A DNA stretch of 64,000 nt from Methylobacterium sp. WL1 (GTDB taxonomy: Bacteria > Pseudomonadota > Alphaproteobacteria > Rhizobiales > Beijerinckiaceae), in the NCBI RefSeq assembly GCF_008000895.1, contig NZ_CP042823.1, positions 5,230,501 through 5,294,500 on the forward strand, in the 5' to 3' direction. A program made the translations under genes and the position numbers. Within the stretch, counting starts at the first letter, position 1; each line of letters opens with the position of its first letter. The notes under the pieces are model-generated. The model worked only from the letters and a program-made list of their open reading frames with translations. It searched no databases and was not told the origin of the DNA. Of the stretch, positions 35,334 to 44,547 are shown in pieces.

Positions 35334-36170
35334 TCAGCGTCTGACAAAGGCGAGAATGTCGGCATTGATGATATCCGCATGCACCGTCAGCATGCCGTGC
35401 GGGTATCCGGGATATGTCTTCAGTGTTCCGTTCTTCAGGAGCGTGATCGACTTCAGCGCCGCGTCGGCGATCGGCACGATCTGGTCGTCCTCGCCATGGA
35501 GCACCAAGGTCGGTACGGTGATCGCCCTGAGATCTTCGGTCTGATCGGTCTCCGAGAAGGCCTTGATACCCTCATAATGGGCTTTGGCGCTGCCCATCAT
35601 CCCCTGCCGCCACCAGTTCTGGATGACACCCGGAAGGATTTTCGCCCCGTCGCGGTTGAAGCCGTAAAACGGACCGGCCGGGACATCGAGGAAGAATTGG
35701 GCGCGGTTTTCGGCGAGCGCCTTGCGGAATCCGTCGAACACGTCGCGGGGCAACCCCTCCGGATTGGCCTCGGTCCTGAGCATCAGTGGTGGGACGGCGC
35801 TCACCAGGACCGCCTTGGCGACCCGCTCCTGCGGCTGGCCGAACCTGGCGACATAGCGGACGACCTCGCCGCCGCCCGTGGAATGGCCGATATGGATGGC
35901 GTTCCGGAGATCGAGATGCTCCACCACGGCGGCGGCATCGGCCGCGTAGTGGTCCATGTCATGGCCGTCCGAGACTTGCGCCGAGCGGCCGTGACCGCGG
36001 CGGTCATGGGCCACGACGCGATAGCCGTTCCCCACGAAGAACAGCATCTGCGCGTCCCAATCGTCCGACGAGAGCGGCCAGCCGTGATGGAACATGATCG
36101 GCTGGGCATCCTTCGGACCCCAATCCTTGTAGGCGATTTCGGTGCCGTCCCGGGTCGTAACCGTGGCCAT
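35334..36170 (-). CDS. alpha/beta hydrolase of the non-haem chloroperoxidase type
   Basis: 278 residues. Catalytic triad: Ser in IGHSTGGGEV (near 97), Asp in LHGEDDQIVP and His in YPHGMLTVH. The N-terminus MATVTTRDGTEIAYKDWGP and HHGWPLSSDDW are typical of bacterial cofactor-free haloperoxidases/perhydrolases, which make peracids from acetate and H2O2 and otherwise act as esterases. Cytoplasmic, no signal peptide. Transcribed alone, convergent with the dehalogenase-like gene. Confidence 0.88.
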   Translation of the reverse strand: MATVTTRDGTEIAYKDWGPKDAQPIMFHHGWPLSSDDWDAQMLFFVGNGYRVVAHDRRGHGRSAQVSDGHDMDHYAADAAAVVEHLDLRNAIHIGHSTGGGEVVRYVARFGQPQERVAKAVLVSAVPPLMLRTEANPEGLPRDVFDGFRKALAENRAQFFLDVPAGPFYGFNRDGAKILPGVIQNWWRQGMMGSAKAHYEGIKAFSETDQTEDLRAITVPTLVLHGEDDQIVPIADAALKSITLLKNGTLKTYPGYPHGMLTVHADIINADILAFVRR

Positions 36171-36399
36171 GGTGTTCCCCGTACCTGATCCAATTCCGTT
36201 CCGGCCGTTCCGCCGGACGGCCGAGCACGGTTCCTAGGGCGCCGCGCCCACGCCCGCTTGTACGAAAGCATCGCGCTTGTGCCGTCACGGCGCCGAACAG
36301 ACCCGCGTCCCGACGGGCCGCGCGGGTTCGTGCCGAGCGTTGTCCCGGACGGCAGCGATGCCGAGCCGATCGGCCTCGGGCAAGCCCGGCGGCGCGCCC

Positions 36400-36795
36400 C
36401 TAACGTGACAGCGGGCGGGACCCGAGCACGGTGGTCAGGCAGCGCTCGAACTGGTCCGCCTCGAAAGGCTTGGCGTAATACGCGAAGGCTCCGAGCGCGA
36501 GCGCCCGCTCGCGGGTCGCCTCGCTCGGATAGGCCGTCATCACCATGACGGGAAGATGCGGCCGCTGGCCCGCCAGGATCCGGAGGAGATCGAGGCCGCT
36601 CAAGCCCGGCATCTGCACATCCGTCACCACGAACGCGATGTTGGCCTCGTCGAGGGTGGCGAGCAGCGGCTCCACGCCGTCGAACACGAGGGCCTCGTAT
36701 CCCAGCGCGCGCGTCAGACGATCGAGGGCGGAGCGGATCGAGGGATCGTCGTCCACGATGGCGACGACGGGACTGCGCACGGAACGTTCAGCCAT
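36400..36795 (-). CDS. single-domain response regulator
   Basis: 131 residues from ATG at 36795, which overlaps the kinase stop by 8 bp. Receiver only: acidic D15-D17 (IVDDDPSIR), acceptor D59 (VVTDVQMPGLSG), Thr in MVMTAYPS and Lys in YYAKPFEA. The sequence is of the FixJ receiver type but lacks an output domain, so it probably passes phosphate on or regulates by protein contact. It is the partner of the adjacent kinase. Confidence 0.88.
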   Translation of the reverse strand: MAERSVRSPVVAIVDDDPSIRSALDRLTRALGYEALVFDGVEPLLATLDEANIAFVVTDVQMPGLSGLDLLRILAGQRPHLPVMVMTAYPSEATRERALALGAFAYYAKPFEADQFERCLTTVLGSRPLSR

Positions 36796-38278
36796 GGGCG
36801 AGCGGCAGCATGAAGTGGAAGGCGGCGCCCCCCGTTGGGGCGGCATCGACCCAGATGTCGCCCCCATGCGCGTCGATCAGGTTCCGGCAGATGGCCAGAC
36901 CCATCCCCATGCCACCAACCTTGGTGGAGTGGAACGGTTCGAAGATCCGCGCACGCCGTTCGGGCTCGATGCCGGGACCCGTATCGACCACCTCGACCAC
37001 CACGGAGGCGGCAACCCGGCGGATCGCGATGGTGATGTCCTTCCGGCCCGGGGCGTCCGCCATGGCCTGGGCCGCGTTGACCAGCAGGTTGACGAAGATC
37101 TGCTGGATCTGGATCAGATCCGCCGGGACGGGTGGGATCGCCTCCTCGGCGGCGAGATGGATCGTGGCGCCGTGGCTGCGGATCTCGCGCTCGACCAGGA
37201 GGTTCGCGTCCCGCGCGGCCTGGACCAGGTCGATCGGGGCGACGATCCGCGGCGCGTTGCTGAGATACGAGCGCGTCCGCGCCACGACATCGCGGGCGCG
37301 CGTCGCCTCGGCCACCACGTCGTCGAGGGCGAGGGAGGCCTCGACCACGTCGGGCTCGGAGCGGCGCAGCCAGCGCAGGGCCGCCTGGGCGTTGGCGACG
37401 ATGGCTGCCAGGGGCGAGTTGACCTCGTGGGCGATGGAGGCGCTGAGCGCCCCGACCGTGGTGATCCGCGAGGTCCTGGCGAGTTCCGTGTCGGCCGCCG
37501 CGAGATGGGCCTGGGCGCGCTTGAACGCCGTGACGTCCAGCGACGTGACGATCACGTCGGCGAACGCCGCGCGCTCCTGCGGCAGCGTCGCCGTGAACAG
37601 CACGTCGCGTTCGCGCCCATCGGCGCCCAGGATGTGGGCTTCCGAGCGAAAGAAGCGGTCGCCCCGGCCGAATGCGACGAGCCACTGCACGAAGGTCTGG
37701 TCGGTGTCGGGCAGCAGGCGATCCAGGGAGCCGAGATAGGCGTCCTTGGCCGCCGCGCCGGTCTCCTCGAGGGTGAAGGCGTTCACATCCGTGATGATGA
37801 CCTTCGCCCGCAGGGCACGGAGCTCATCGGGGTGACTGGCGAAATGGCACTCGATGTCGACGATTCCGTCCCGGCGCAGGGCCGCGACGGCGTCGGCCAC
37901 GGCAGTCCAATCCTCGCGCCAGATCGAGATGCCCGAGCGCTCGTAGATGGCCTCGAAGGCACGGTCGGCGCTCCGCCGGCCTCGCCGCAGCGCCATCAGA
38001 TGGGCCGCGGTGGCGGCCGCGGCGAGAAGCGCCAGGATCCCGCACAGGATCGGCAGGACGCCGCTCGACGACGCGCCCGTCGAGCCCGCCAGGAAGGCCA
38101 GGGCGACCGGGATGCCAACCGACAGCCCCGCTGCGCCGAGGTCTCCCGCGCCGATGTGCGCGGGGCGGGATGGCTGTGCCCGCATCCAGGCCGGCAGGTC
38201 GTCATTGCCCGTGACCTGGTGGTGGGACGTCTGCGCCAGGCTCGGCCAGCGCGAGAAGACCTGCCGCATGCCACTCAT
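36788..38278 (-). CDS. membrane-bound sensor histidine kinase with PAS domain
   Basis: 496 residues. A 45-residue N-terminus is followed by two hydrophobic segments (about 50-66 and 73-96), then a PAS-like domain (about 105-255: AFEAIYERSGISIWRED, through DVIVTSLDVTAFKRA). The DHp helix carries H284 (SASIAHEVNSPLAAI) and the ATPase has IFVNLLVNAAQAM (N box), VVDTGPGIEP and GMGMGLAICRNLI. Similar to PAS-HisKA kinases with FixJ-like partners. It forms an operon with the receiver gene downstream. Signal unknown. Confidence 0.88.
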   Translation of the reverse strand: MSGMRQVFSRWPSLAQTSHHQVTGNDDLPAWMRAQPSRPAHIGAGDLGAAGLSVGIPVALAFLAGSTGASSSGVLPILCGILALLAAAATAAHLMALRRGRRSADRAFEAIYERSGISIWREDWTAVADAVAALRRDGIVDIECHFASHPDELRALRAKVIITDVNAFTLEETGAAAKDAYLGSLDRLLPDTDQTFVQWLVAFGRGDRFFRSEAHILGADGRERDVLFTATLPQERAAFADVIVTSLDVTAFKRAQAHLAAADTELARTSRITTVGALSASIAHEVNSPLAAIVANAQAALRWLRRSEPDVVEASLALDDVVAEATRARDVVARTRSYLSNAPRIVAPIDLVQAARDANLLVEREIRSHGATIHLAAEEAIPPVPADLIQIQQIFVNLLVNAAQAMADAPGRKDITIAIRRVAASVVVEVVDTGPGIEPERRARIFEPFHSTKVGGMGMGLAICRNLIDAHGGDIWVDAAPTGGAAFHFMLPLAHG

Positions 38279-38855
38279 CCAACCGGGTCCACCAGCTTAG
38301 GGAGATTGCACCAGCCCGTCTCCGATACGCCTGTATAATGGCGCAATTCGACCGTGGATTGCATGTTGCCGCTATGGACTTGTATCGGCACGGCATCATA
38401 AAGTTTCCGAACGCAGGTTTGCTCGCTTCGTCCCACGCGCGGGGCTGGACGGGCACCTGTGCTGATGCTGGCCCCCGGCGCCGCCGCAGCCTAATCCTCA
38501 CGGACCGCATCGCCCTGGCCCTCGCAGCTCCGATCGACGGCTCGGGCGGTGGAGGGCGATGCTCCGGTCCCGGGCGCCACGGCGGTCGAGAGCGCAGCCG
38601 CCGCAGCGCGGATTTCTGGCCGATATTGTTCGCGACCGGTGCCGGCGCAAAATTGCGCCAGCCGGCATAGGTGACGATGGTGCGAAGATTGATCGCTGCG
38701 CAGAGTTCCACACTCTATACGGCGCCCGCCATGTACATCTACATGAGTCGCCACGGCAGACCGCTGCGTCGCGGCAGCGTCGATAACCGGTTCGACCGCC
38801 CCGGCTCGATCGCGGCCATCGCACGGGTCTGACGTCAGGAGGTCGTAGCGACGAC
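38279..38855. other. intergenic region, no supported gene
   Basis: 577 bp between the divergent kinase and phospholipase-D-like genes. Short frames on both strands overlap each other and read as Arg/Pro-rich noise. A TATAAT at 38334-38339 has no well-spaced -35 element. I see nothing else that can be supported. Confidence 0.5.
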
Positions 38856-39842
38856 ATGCAAGCGCCGCAGCTCATCGTTCAACCGGACCACGGCGTCGAG
38901 CCGGTCGTCGCGCTGATGCGGAGCGCCGAGCGGGAAATCCTGCTCAAGCAATTCACCTTCGACCATCCCCTGCTGATCGACGCGGTTCTGGCTCGCCACG
39001 CCGAGGGCGTCGCGGTGCGCGTCCTCCTCAACCCGGCCAAGGGCACCGGCGAACGCATCAACGACGGGACCTTCGCGCGCCTGGAGGAGGCCGGCATCTC
39101 CGTGCGTTGGACGTCGCCGCGCTTCCTTGTCACGCACGAGAAGTCCCTGGTCGTGGACGGCGCGCGCGCCATGGTGGCGACGTTCAACTTCATGGAGAAG
39201 TACTTCACCAAGACCCGGGATTACGCGGTCGTCCTGTCCGATCCCGGTCAGGTCGCCGGCATCCGGGCCTGCTTCGAGGGCGATTGGAGCGGCGAGGCGT
39301 TCGCGCCCGACGGCGGCTCCGACCTGTCCTGGAGCCCCGGGGGCGCCAGGGCGATCCTGTGCGACCTGCTCGACGGCGCCGAGCGCAGCATCGATCTCGC
39401 CCACCCGAAATTCGCCGAGCCGGTGATCTTCGAGCGGATCCACGCCGCCCTGAAGCGCGGGGTGCGTGTCCGCCTGTTGTGTGGCGGCAAGCACGGGCTG
39501 CACCAGCCCGACCTGATGTACTCTTTCGCCCTGTGGCGCCTGTACCGCGCGGCCGGCGGCCGGCTTCACAAGCAGCGGGGGCTGCGCAGCCACGGCAAGA
39601 TCGCGATCATCGACGGGGCGCGGGTCTATCTCGGCACCCAGAACCTCGATCAGGCCGCCTTCGACCTGCGGCGCGAGCTCGGCGTCGTTGTCCGAGACGC
39701 CGCGACCGTCGGCGCGATCGCGGCGATCTTCGAGGCGGATTGGCGTGGCTCGCGGCGGTACGAGCCCCCCTATCCGATCGCCGCGGCCGACGCGGAGGAG
39801 AATGCGGAGTTCGAGCCGGATGCCGACCTCCCACACAGCTGA
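38856..39842 (+). CDS. phospholipase D-like / cardiolipin synthase-like protein
   Basis: 328 residues with two HxKxxxxD half-sites: THEKSLVVD near residues 92-100 and SHGKIAIID near 247-255, followed by NFMEK and GTQNLDQ. This is the two-copy phospholipase-D fold that transfers or hydrolyses phosphodiesters (cardiolipin synthase or nuclease-like). No transmembrane segment or signal peptide is seen, so a soluble enzyme is likely. The two chromate-transporter genes follow with overlaps, which suggests one transcript but no obvious shared pathway. Confidence 0.85.
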   Translation: MQAPQLIVQPDHGVEPVVALMRSAEREILLKQFTFDHPLLIDAVLARHAEGVAVRVLLNPAKGTGERINDGTFARLEEAGISVRWTSPRFLVTHEKSLVVDGARAMVATFNFMEKYFTKTRDYAVVLSDPGQVAGIRACFEGDWSGEAFAPDGGSDLSWSPGGARAILCDLLDGAERSIDLAHPKFAEPVIFERIHAALKRGVRVRLLCGGKHGLHQPDLMYSFALWRLYRAAGGRLHKQRGLRSHGKIAIIDGARVYLGTQNLDQAAFDLRRELGVVVRDAATVGAIAAIFEADWRGSRRYEPPYPIAAADAEENAEFEPDADLPHS

Positions 39843-40425
39843 GCCCGTCCCGGCCCGAACCGCCGTGGCGCCCGGACTTCCGGAGCTGTTCTGGCTGTTC
39901 AACCGGCTGACGCTGGTCAGCTTCGGCGGCGGTCTCACGGCCTGGGCGCGCAAGCTGATCGTCGAGGACAAGCGCTGGCTCGACGACGCCGAGTTCCTCA
40001 GCGCCTACGCGCTGGCCCGGGTGCTGCCCGGGGCCAACCAGGCGAACTTCGCGATCTATGTCGGCCACCGCTTCCGCGGCGTGCCTGGAGCGGCGGCCGC
40101 CCTGCTCGGCCTGACGCTCGTGCCGTTCTGCATCGTCCTGGGCCTCGCCTGGGCCTACTTCCGGAGCGGCGCGGTCCCGGCGGTTCAGGATATCCTGCGC
40201 GGGGTCACCGCCGCCGCAGTCGGGCTCGCCCTGTCGGCAGGCCTGAAGGCCGGCGAGGGCTTCGCGCGGCGGCCCGCGGCGCTCACCATCATCGCCCTGG
40301 CCTTCGTGGGCTCGATCGTTCTGCACCTCCCGCTCCTCGCCGTCCTGGCGATCCTGGCACCCCCGGCCTTCCTGGTGGCGTGGCGGCATCCGCGCCGGCG
40401 CGGAGACGCGGAGACCGAGCGGTGA
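39820..40425 (+). CDS. chromate transporter, N-terminal half-size subunit
   Basis: 201 residues from ATG at 39820, overlapping the upstream stop by 23 bp. The CHR domain mark FNRLTLVSFGGGLTAWARKL is present, followed by LPGANQANFAIYVG and four to five hydrophobic helices, ending in a basic tail. Half-size CHR proteins act in pairs as inverted subunits; chromate/sulfate export is the known family activity. The stop overlaps the next start (GTGA). Confidence 0.82.
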   Translation: MPTSHTAEPVPARTAVAPGLPELFWLFNRLTLVSFGGGLTAWARKLIVEDKRWLDDAEFLSAYALARVLPGANQANFAIYVGHRFRGVPGAAAALLGLTLVPFCIVLGLAWAYFRSGAVPAVQDILRGVTAAAVGLALSAGLKAGEGFARRPAALTIIALAFVGSIVLHLPLLAVLAILAPPAFLVAWRHPRRRGDAETER

Positions 40426-40949
40426 GACCCGGCGCTCTCGTCGCGCTCGCGACCTTCTTCAGCACGATGTCGATCCTGTCGATCGGCGGCAGCAACAGCG
40501 TCGTGCCGGAGATGGCGCGTCATGCGGTCGGGGAGGCGCACTGGCTCACCGGCGGCGCGTTCTCCGACCTCTTCGCGATCTCGCAGGCCGCGCCCGGGCC
40601 GAGCAACCTGATCGTCGCGATGATCGGCTACAAGGTCGCGGGCCTCGCCGGGGCGGTCGTCGCCCAGGCCGCCATGATGCTTCCGGCCGCGGTGCTGATG
40701 ATCGTCGTGGCGCGGATCTGGCAGGCGTCCTCGGGGGCCGCTTGGCATATCGCCCTGGAGGCGGCGCTCGGGCCGATCGCGGTCGGGCTGATCCTGGCAA
40801 GCGGGTGGACGGTCGCGGAGGGGGCCGGCTTCTCGTCTCGCGGGTACAGCGCCGCAGCGATCTTCACCCTGCTGTTCTGGCGCACCAATCTCAATCCGCT
40901 CCCCATCTTGGCCATCGCGGGCTTTCTGGGCTGGATGCGCGCGATCTGA
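40422..40949 (+). CDS. chromate transporter, C-terminal half-size subunit
   Basis: 175 residues from GTG at 40422, chosen because GTGA overlaps the preceding stop. The family motif STMSILSIGGSNSVVPEMAR is at the N-terminus, then SQAAPGPSNLIVAMIGY (the PGP loop of CHR proteins) and hydrophobic helices to the end (PILAIAGFLGWMRAI). With the upstream half it would form a heteromeric CHR transporter. Confidence 0.82.
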   Translation: MRPGALVALATFFSTMSILSIGGSNSVVPEMARHAVGEAHWLTGGAFSDLFAISQAAPGPSNLIVAMIGYKVAGLAGAVVAQAAMMLPAAVLMIVVARIWQASSGAAWHIALEAALGPIAVGLILASGWTVAEGAGFSSRGYSAAAIFTLLFWRTNLNPLPILAIAGFLGWMRAI

Positions 40950-40986
40950 GTCCTTTGGCCGGCGGCAGGCGGAGAACGGCGGATCA

Positions 40987-41131
40987 GTGGACGAGGTCTG
41001 CCGGGAGATGGGCGTGTCCGATCCGACGCTTTATCGCGGGACGAACCAGTTCGTCGGCATAGGCGTGCTGGCGACCCGCTGGCGCAAGCACTTGGAGGAC
41101 GAGAACGGCAAGCTCAAGCGGCTGGTTGTTC
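40987..41131 (+). pseudogene. IS3-family orfA remnant
   Basis: About 48 codons resemble OrfA of IS3 elements: VDEVCREMGVSDPTLYR, then a damaged middle (the usual WKKQF is replaced by GTNQF) and LEDENGKLKRLV. After that the frame is unrelated to a transposase. No orfB and no terminal repeats are seen. An old degraded insertion next to the chromate genes, separate from the intact IS3 element at 1438. Confidence 0.65.
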
Positions 41132-41342
41132 CGTGGTATCTCACTGAAACCCACCGGAGGCGATCGGTCTTTCTGCTCCGCCTGCCACTGCGCGCACCCA
41201 ATGGAAGCCGACGATGTCACTCCCAAGGACGCGGCGCGAAGTGCAGCCGGGTCGATGACAGGGTCGGATGCATCGCTGGAAGCACGCCGGGTCCGGCGCA
41301 GCGTTACAATTTCGATGCTGGCCATGGGCGGGAGGCCGTGGC

Positions 41343-42377
41343 ATGGCCAAGCCGGTGATTGATCATCCCGTCTGCCCCCCTTCCGCGCAGCCTGCCAGCC
41401 TGGGTTGGTCCAGCTTCTTCGAAGACCAGCGGGGGGACGACGAGGCCGATCTCGCCCCCATGCGGATCGCCACGGTCCACCGCTCCCGCATGACCGCCCT
41501 GGCTCTCACCGGACCGGTCAAGTTGACGCTTCCGGTTCATACGAACACCGGCGCCTTCGCGGTGGGCGATTGGGTGCTGGTCGATCCGCGGACCCAGACC
41601 CTGCACCGCCGCCTGGACCGCAGGTCGGTCCTGGAGCGACGCACCGAAGGCGGCAGGATTCCGCAGGTGGCCGCGGCCAACGTCGATACGCTGTTCATCG
41701 TCACATCCTGCAACGCGGATTTCAATCCTGCTCGGCTGGAGCGCTATCTGGCTCTCGCCAATCAGGGCGGTGCAAATCCGGTGATCCTTCTGACCAAGGC
41801 GGACACGGTGGCCGATGCGCAAACCTACCGGGACCAAGCCGCCGCGTTGCAGCGCGGTCTGGCGGTCGTGATCGTCGATTCCCGTCTCCCGGAGGCTGCA
41901 GGCGCCTTATCGCCGTGGTGCGGCGTCGGACAGACCGTTGCACTGGTCGGCTCCTCCGGTGTCGGCAAGTCGACTCTGGTGAACACCCTGACCGGCGTGA
42001 ACGCGGAGGTCTCCCAGGAGACGGGCAGCATCCGCGAGCACGACGCGAAGGGGCGCCACACCACGACGTCGCGCTCGCTGCACGCCATCGCGGGCGGCGG
42101 CTGGGTCATCGATACGCCCGGGATGCGAACGCTTCAGGTCAGCGACGCCGCCGACGGCATCGCGACCTTGTTCGCCGAGATCACCGAACTGGCGCCTTCG
42201 TGCCGGTTCCGCGACTGCACGCATGCCCACGAACCCGGTTGCGCAGTGCGGGCTGCCGTCGCCAACGGCCAGCTGGATCCCGATAGGCTGACCCGATGGC
42301 GCAAGCTGCTCACCGAGAACCTCGACAACGCCAAGGTGTCCAGCGGGCCGCACGGCCGTCAGAAGACCGGCCGGTAG
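41343..42377 (+). CDS. rsgA: small ribosomal subunit biogenesis GTPase RsgA
   Basis: 344 residues from ATG at 41343 (MAKPVIDHPV); the longer frame adds a non-conserved leader. N-terminal OB-fold region (GAFAVGDWVLVDPRT), then a circularly permuted GTPase: G4 LLTKAD, G1 GSSGVGKSTLVNTL, G2/G3 with DTPGMRTL, and the C-terminal zinc finger CRFRDCTHAHEPGC. It checks late maturation of the 30S subunit. Related copies in plasmids and islands exist, and a degraded IS lies just upstream. Confidence 0.93.
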   Translation: MAKPVIDHPVCPPSAQPASLGWSSFFEDQRGDDEADLAPMRIATVHRSRMTALALTGPVKLTLPVHTNTGAFAVGDWVLVDPRTQTLHRRLDRRSVLERRTEGGRIPQVAAANVDTLFIVTSCNADFNPARLERYLALANQGGANPVILLTKADTVADAQTYRDQAAALQRGLAVVIVDSRLPEAAGALSPWCGVGQTVALVGSSGVGKSTLVNTLTGVNAEVSQETGSIREHDAKGRHTTTSRSLHAIAGGGWVIDTPGMRTLQVSDAADGIATLFAEITELAPSCRFRDCTHAHEPGCAVRAAVANGQLDPDRLTRWRKLLTENLDNAKVSSGPHGRQKTGR

Positions 42378-42696
42378 GCTGTCGGTCTGCGTCGAAGCGA
42401 GCGTCTGAAACAGAGACGGCGAACGCTTTGCCCGACCGATAGGACTTACGGTCCGGTCGGCGGCAGCACGGGCGCCGATCGTGGTACGGCCAGGTCATAC
42501 GATCGCAGCGCATTGTGCGAGTCTGAAGCGCCTCACAGAATGGCACGATGAAGGCTGGCCGAATGGTGGACCGCTATTTCCGGGTCCTTCCACGGCCTGG
42601 CGGTTCGAAGAGTCGATGCGACATGCCGCTGTACGAGCGATGCGGTCGCCGAGGCCTGAAATCCGCTTAACCTACTGCCATCGTTAGACAAAAATC
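42378..42696. other. intergenic region, nothing recognised
   Basis: 319 bp between rsgA and tRNA-Thr. The short frames overlap and lack any family similarity. No repeat, promoter or hairpin that I can defend. Confidence 0.5.
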
Positions 42697-42771
42697 TGGT
42701 GCCGGTGGAGAGGATCGAACTCCCGACCTTCGGTTTACAAAACCGCTGCACTACCGCTGTGCTACACCGGC
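42697..42771 (-). tRNA. tRNA-Thr(TGT)
   Basis: A 75-nt gene with acceptor stem GCCGGTG / CACCGGC, discriminator A and encoded CCA at 42697-42699. Anticodon stem-loop GGTTTTGTAAACC gives anticodon TGT; the T-loop GTTCGATCC is standard. Confidence 0.95.
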
Positions 42772-42910
42772 CCACGACACGCTTGCTACCAGTCGCGGTG
42801 CCGCCGCTCAAGCGGGCCCCGGCGAGGATCCGGGGTCCGACCCGATCACCTGTGCCGAGGCGGGCGTCATTTCCGATGCCGGTGTGACAGGAAACGGCGC
42901 CAGATCCTTG

Positions 42911-42962
42911 GTGTGACGCGTTCAGGCTGAGCCGGCCTCCGTGTCGGCGGCGCGCGCTTTAG
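42911..42962 (-). repeat. palindromic intergenic repeat, copy 4
   Basis: On the minus strand it begins CTAAAGCGCGCGCCGCCGA and continues ACGGAGGCCGGCTCAG toward ACGCGTCACACC, aligning with copy 2 with scattered changes. Its first bases overlap the stop codon of the frameshifted membrane-protein gene at 42959. Confidence 0.5.
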
Positions 42963-43334
42963 CGGCCGGAGCCGCGGACCAGGGCCTTGAGGCGCTGGTC
43001 CGCCCGGTCGATGCGCTCGGCAATGCCCCGGCGGATGCAGCGATCGACGGAATCGCCGGCGTAAAAGCCGGTTGTCTTGTCCTGGTGCCGGCAGGCCTGG
43101 ATCGGCGGCCAGGCGACCACCGCCGCCACGACCAGCAGCACGATCAGGCTGTCGACGACGAGCCAGCCCTTCCAGCCGAGGCGGAAGCCGCCGCGGCCGG
43201 CGGCCCGCGGGTTCCGCGGGCGGCGCCGACCGCTGGTCGGAGCCGAGCCGCGCCATGCGGGCGCGGAACTGGGCCTCCTCAAGCGCGTCGTGCCCGTTCG
43301 CGGCGGAAGACGGGGGGAGGGGCTGGCTGGACAT
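42959..43334 (-). pseudogene. small single-pass membrane protein, apparent frameshift
   Basis: The frame starting at 43334 begins well (MSSQPLPPSSAANGHDALEE, then AQFRARMARLGSDQRSAPP) and then becomes Arg/Pro nonsense. The neighbouring frame continues with WKGWLVVDSLIVLLVVAAVV (one transmembrane helix), CRHQDKTTGFYAGDSVDRC and ends RLKALVRGSGR at 42959. A one-base change near 43208-43240, in runs of G and C, joins them into about 124 residues. Function unknown. Confidence 0.6.
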
Positions 43335-43410
43335 GCTGGGCTCGCGAAGATCGGTGTAGCAGACGAGCCCGGTCGCGATGCAATCGGGGTCGCCTCTCAG
43401 TGTTGGATGT

Positions 43411-43456
43411 GACGCGCTCGCTGACGCTGAGCCGGTATCCGCTCCAGGGCGGCGGG
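43411..43456 (-). repeat. palindromic intergenic repeat, copy 3
   Basis: On the minus strand GGAGCGGATACCGGCTCAGC then GTCAGCGAGCGCG, nearly matching the right half of copy 2 (GAAGCGGAGACCGGTTCGGCG, then TCAGCGAGCGCG). Lies between two small membrane-protein genes. Confidence 0.5.
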
Positions 43457-43580
43457 CCGGATCTCGGGCCCGTCACGCGGCGGTCGCTTCTTCATTCCCA
43501 TCGTCGTTGTCCCGAAGGCCGGCGACCGCCATTCGGAACGATGCTCTCGGGCGGATCCGGCAGGCGTTCACCGGCCGGCC

Positions 43581-43874
43581 TCAATCGATCAGCCGCTTCA
43601 GCAGCGCGAAGTTGTCCTGGATCGAAAGGACGCTGCCGATCATCTCGCCGCGCGCACAGGCGCTCGCGCCGACGAGCCCCAGCCAGCTCCCCGGGGCGGG
43701 ACGCGTGCTGCAATCGGCGACGCTGCCATAGAGGAGCATCGCCACCGGCAGGACGAAGACCGCGAGCTTGAGAAGCCCGAACGTTCGTCCGAAGACGCTT
43801 CTGCGAGGACGCGGCGGCGCGTCCCAGTCGTCGTCCCAATCCGCCTCGGAGGCGTGCCTGTCTCGACGGTCCAT
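43581..43874 (-). CDS. small single-pass membrane protein
   Basis: 97 residues from the ATG at 43874 (MDRRDRHASEADWDDDWD); a longer in-frame start at 43940 exists. An acidic N-terminus, a basic patch (RPRRSVFGR), one transmembrane helix (LLKLAVFVLPVAMLLYG), then a short region with two cysteines (ADCSTRPAPGSW; ASACARGEM). No family recognised. Coding composition and the clean transmembrane pattern support a real gene. Confidence 0.6.
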   Translation of the reverse strand: MDRRDRHASEADWDDDWDAPPRPRRSVFGRTFGLLKLAVFVLPVAMLLYGSVADCSTRPAPGSWLGLVGASACARGEMIGSVLSIQDNFALLKRLID

Positions 43875-43997
43875 CGCGCTGTCTTGCCCGGCCGGATCGG
43901 TATCCACCGCCGAAACTGACACGCTTTCGTGAAGCGCCACCTAAAACGGATGTTTAAAGGCGGATGAAATCGACGGCCGGCACGAGGACGCGCACCG

Positions 43998-44363
43998 TCA
44001 GGCGGCCAGCGCCCGTCTCACGGTGGCGCGCAAATCCGCCAGGGAGAACGGCTTCGTCAGCACGTCGGTGACGATCGCGTCGAGCCCGCGGGCCCGCTCC
44101 CGCTGATCGGCGAAGCCGGTCATCAGCAGGATGGTCAGGTCCGGGAAATCGCGCTTGGCCGCCAGGGCCAGCGCGATGCCGTCCATGAGCGGCATGCGGA
44201 TATCGGTCAGCATCAGGTCGAAGCCGCCATCGGCCTCGTTGAGCCGATCCAGCCCGTCGCTGCCGTCATTGGCGGTCACGACGGCATGGCCGTCGATCTC
44301 CAGCCCCCGCTTGAGGAAGCCGCGGACGGTCTCTTCGTCATCCACGAGGAGGATGCGCGCCAT
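43998..44363 (-). CDS. cpdR: CpdR-like single-domain response regulator
   Basis: 121 residues from ATG at 44363 (MARILLVDDEETVRG). Acceptor D54 in LMLTDIRMPLMDG, Thr in LLMTGFADQ and Lys in LTKPFSL. The receiver-only form, MTGFADQ segment and small size fit CpdR, which in Caulobacter directs CtrA proteolysis by ClpXP and is phosphorylated through ChpT. A ChpT-like gene lies at 18008. Some other stand-alone receivers look similar, so the specific name is probable rather than certain. Confidence 0.75.
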   Translation of the reverse strand: MARILLVDDEETVRGFLKRGLEIDGHAVVTANDGSDGLDRLNEADGGFDLMLTDIRMPLMDGIALALAAKRDFPDLTILLMTGFADQRERARGLDAIVTDVLTKPFSLADLRATVRRALAA

Positions 44364-44547
44364 GGGGTCCCGTAAACGTTCCTGATCCCGGGCCTGATTC
44401 CGAGGATGTCCCGCCAAGATGAGACTTCAGGCCTGCTCATGGATAACAGATCACGAACGGAACCGTTGCGCTGTCAAGGCACAACTCGGGAAAACAATCG
44501 CATCCCCGTCCGCCGGGACGAAAATGCCGCGCCGTCCAGCGGGCCGG

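Noticed and set aside
38334..38339. Perfect TATAAT box in the 38 kb intergenic region
   Set aside because: The only upstream TTGCAC is 22 bases away, too far for a sigma-70 type promoter, and the frame after it is not a credible gene.
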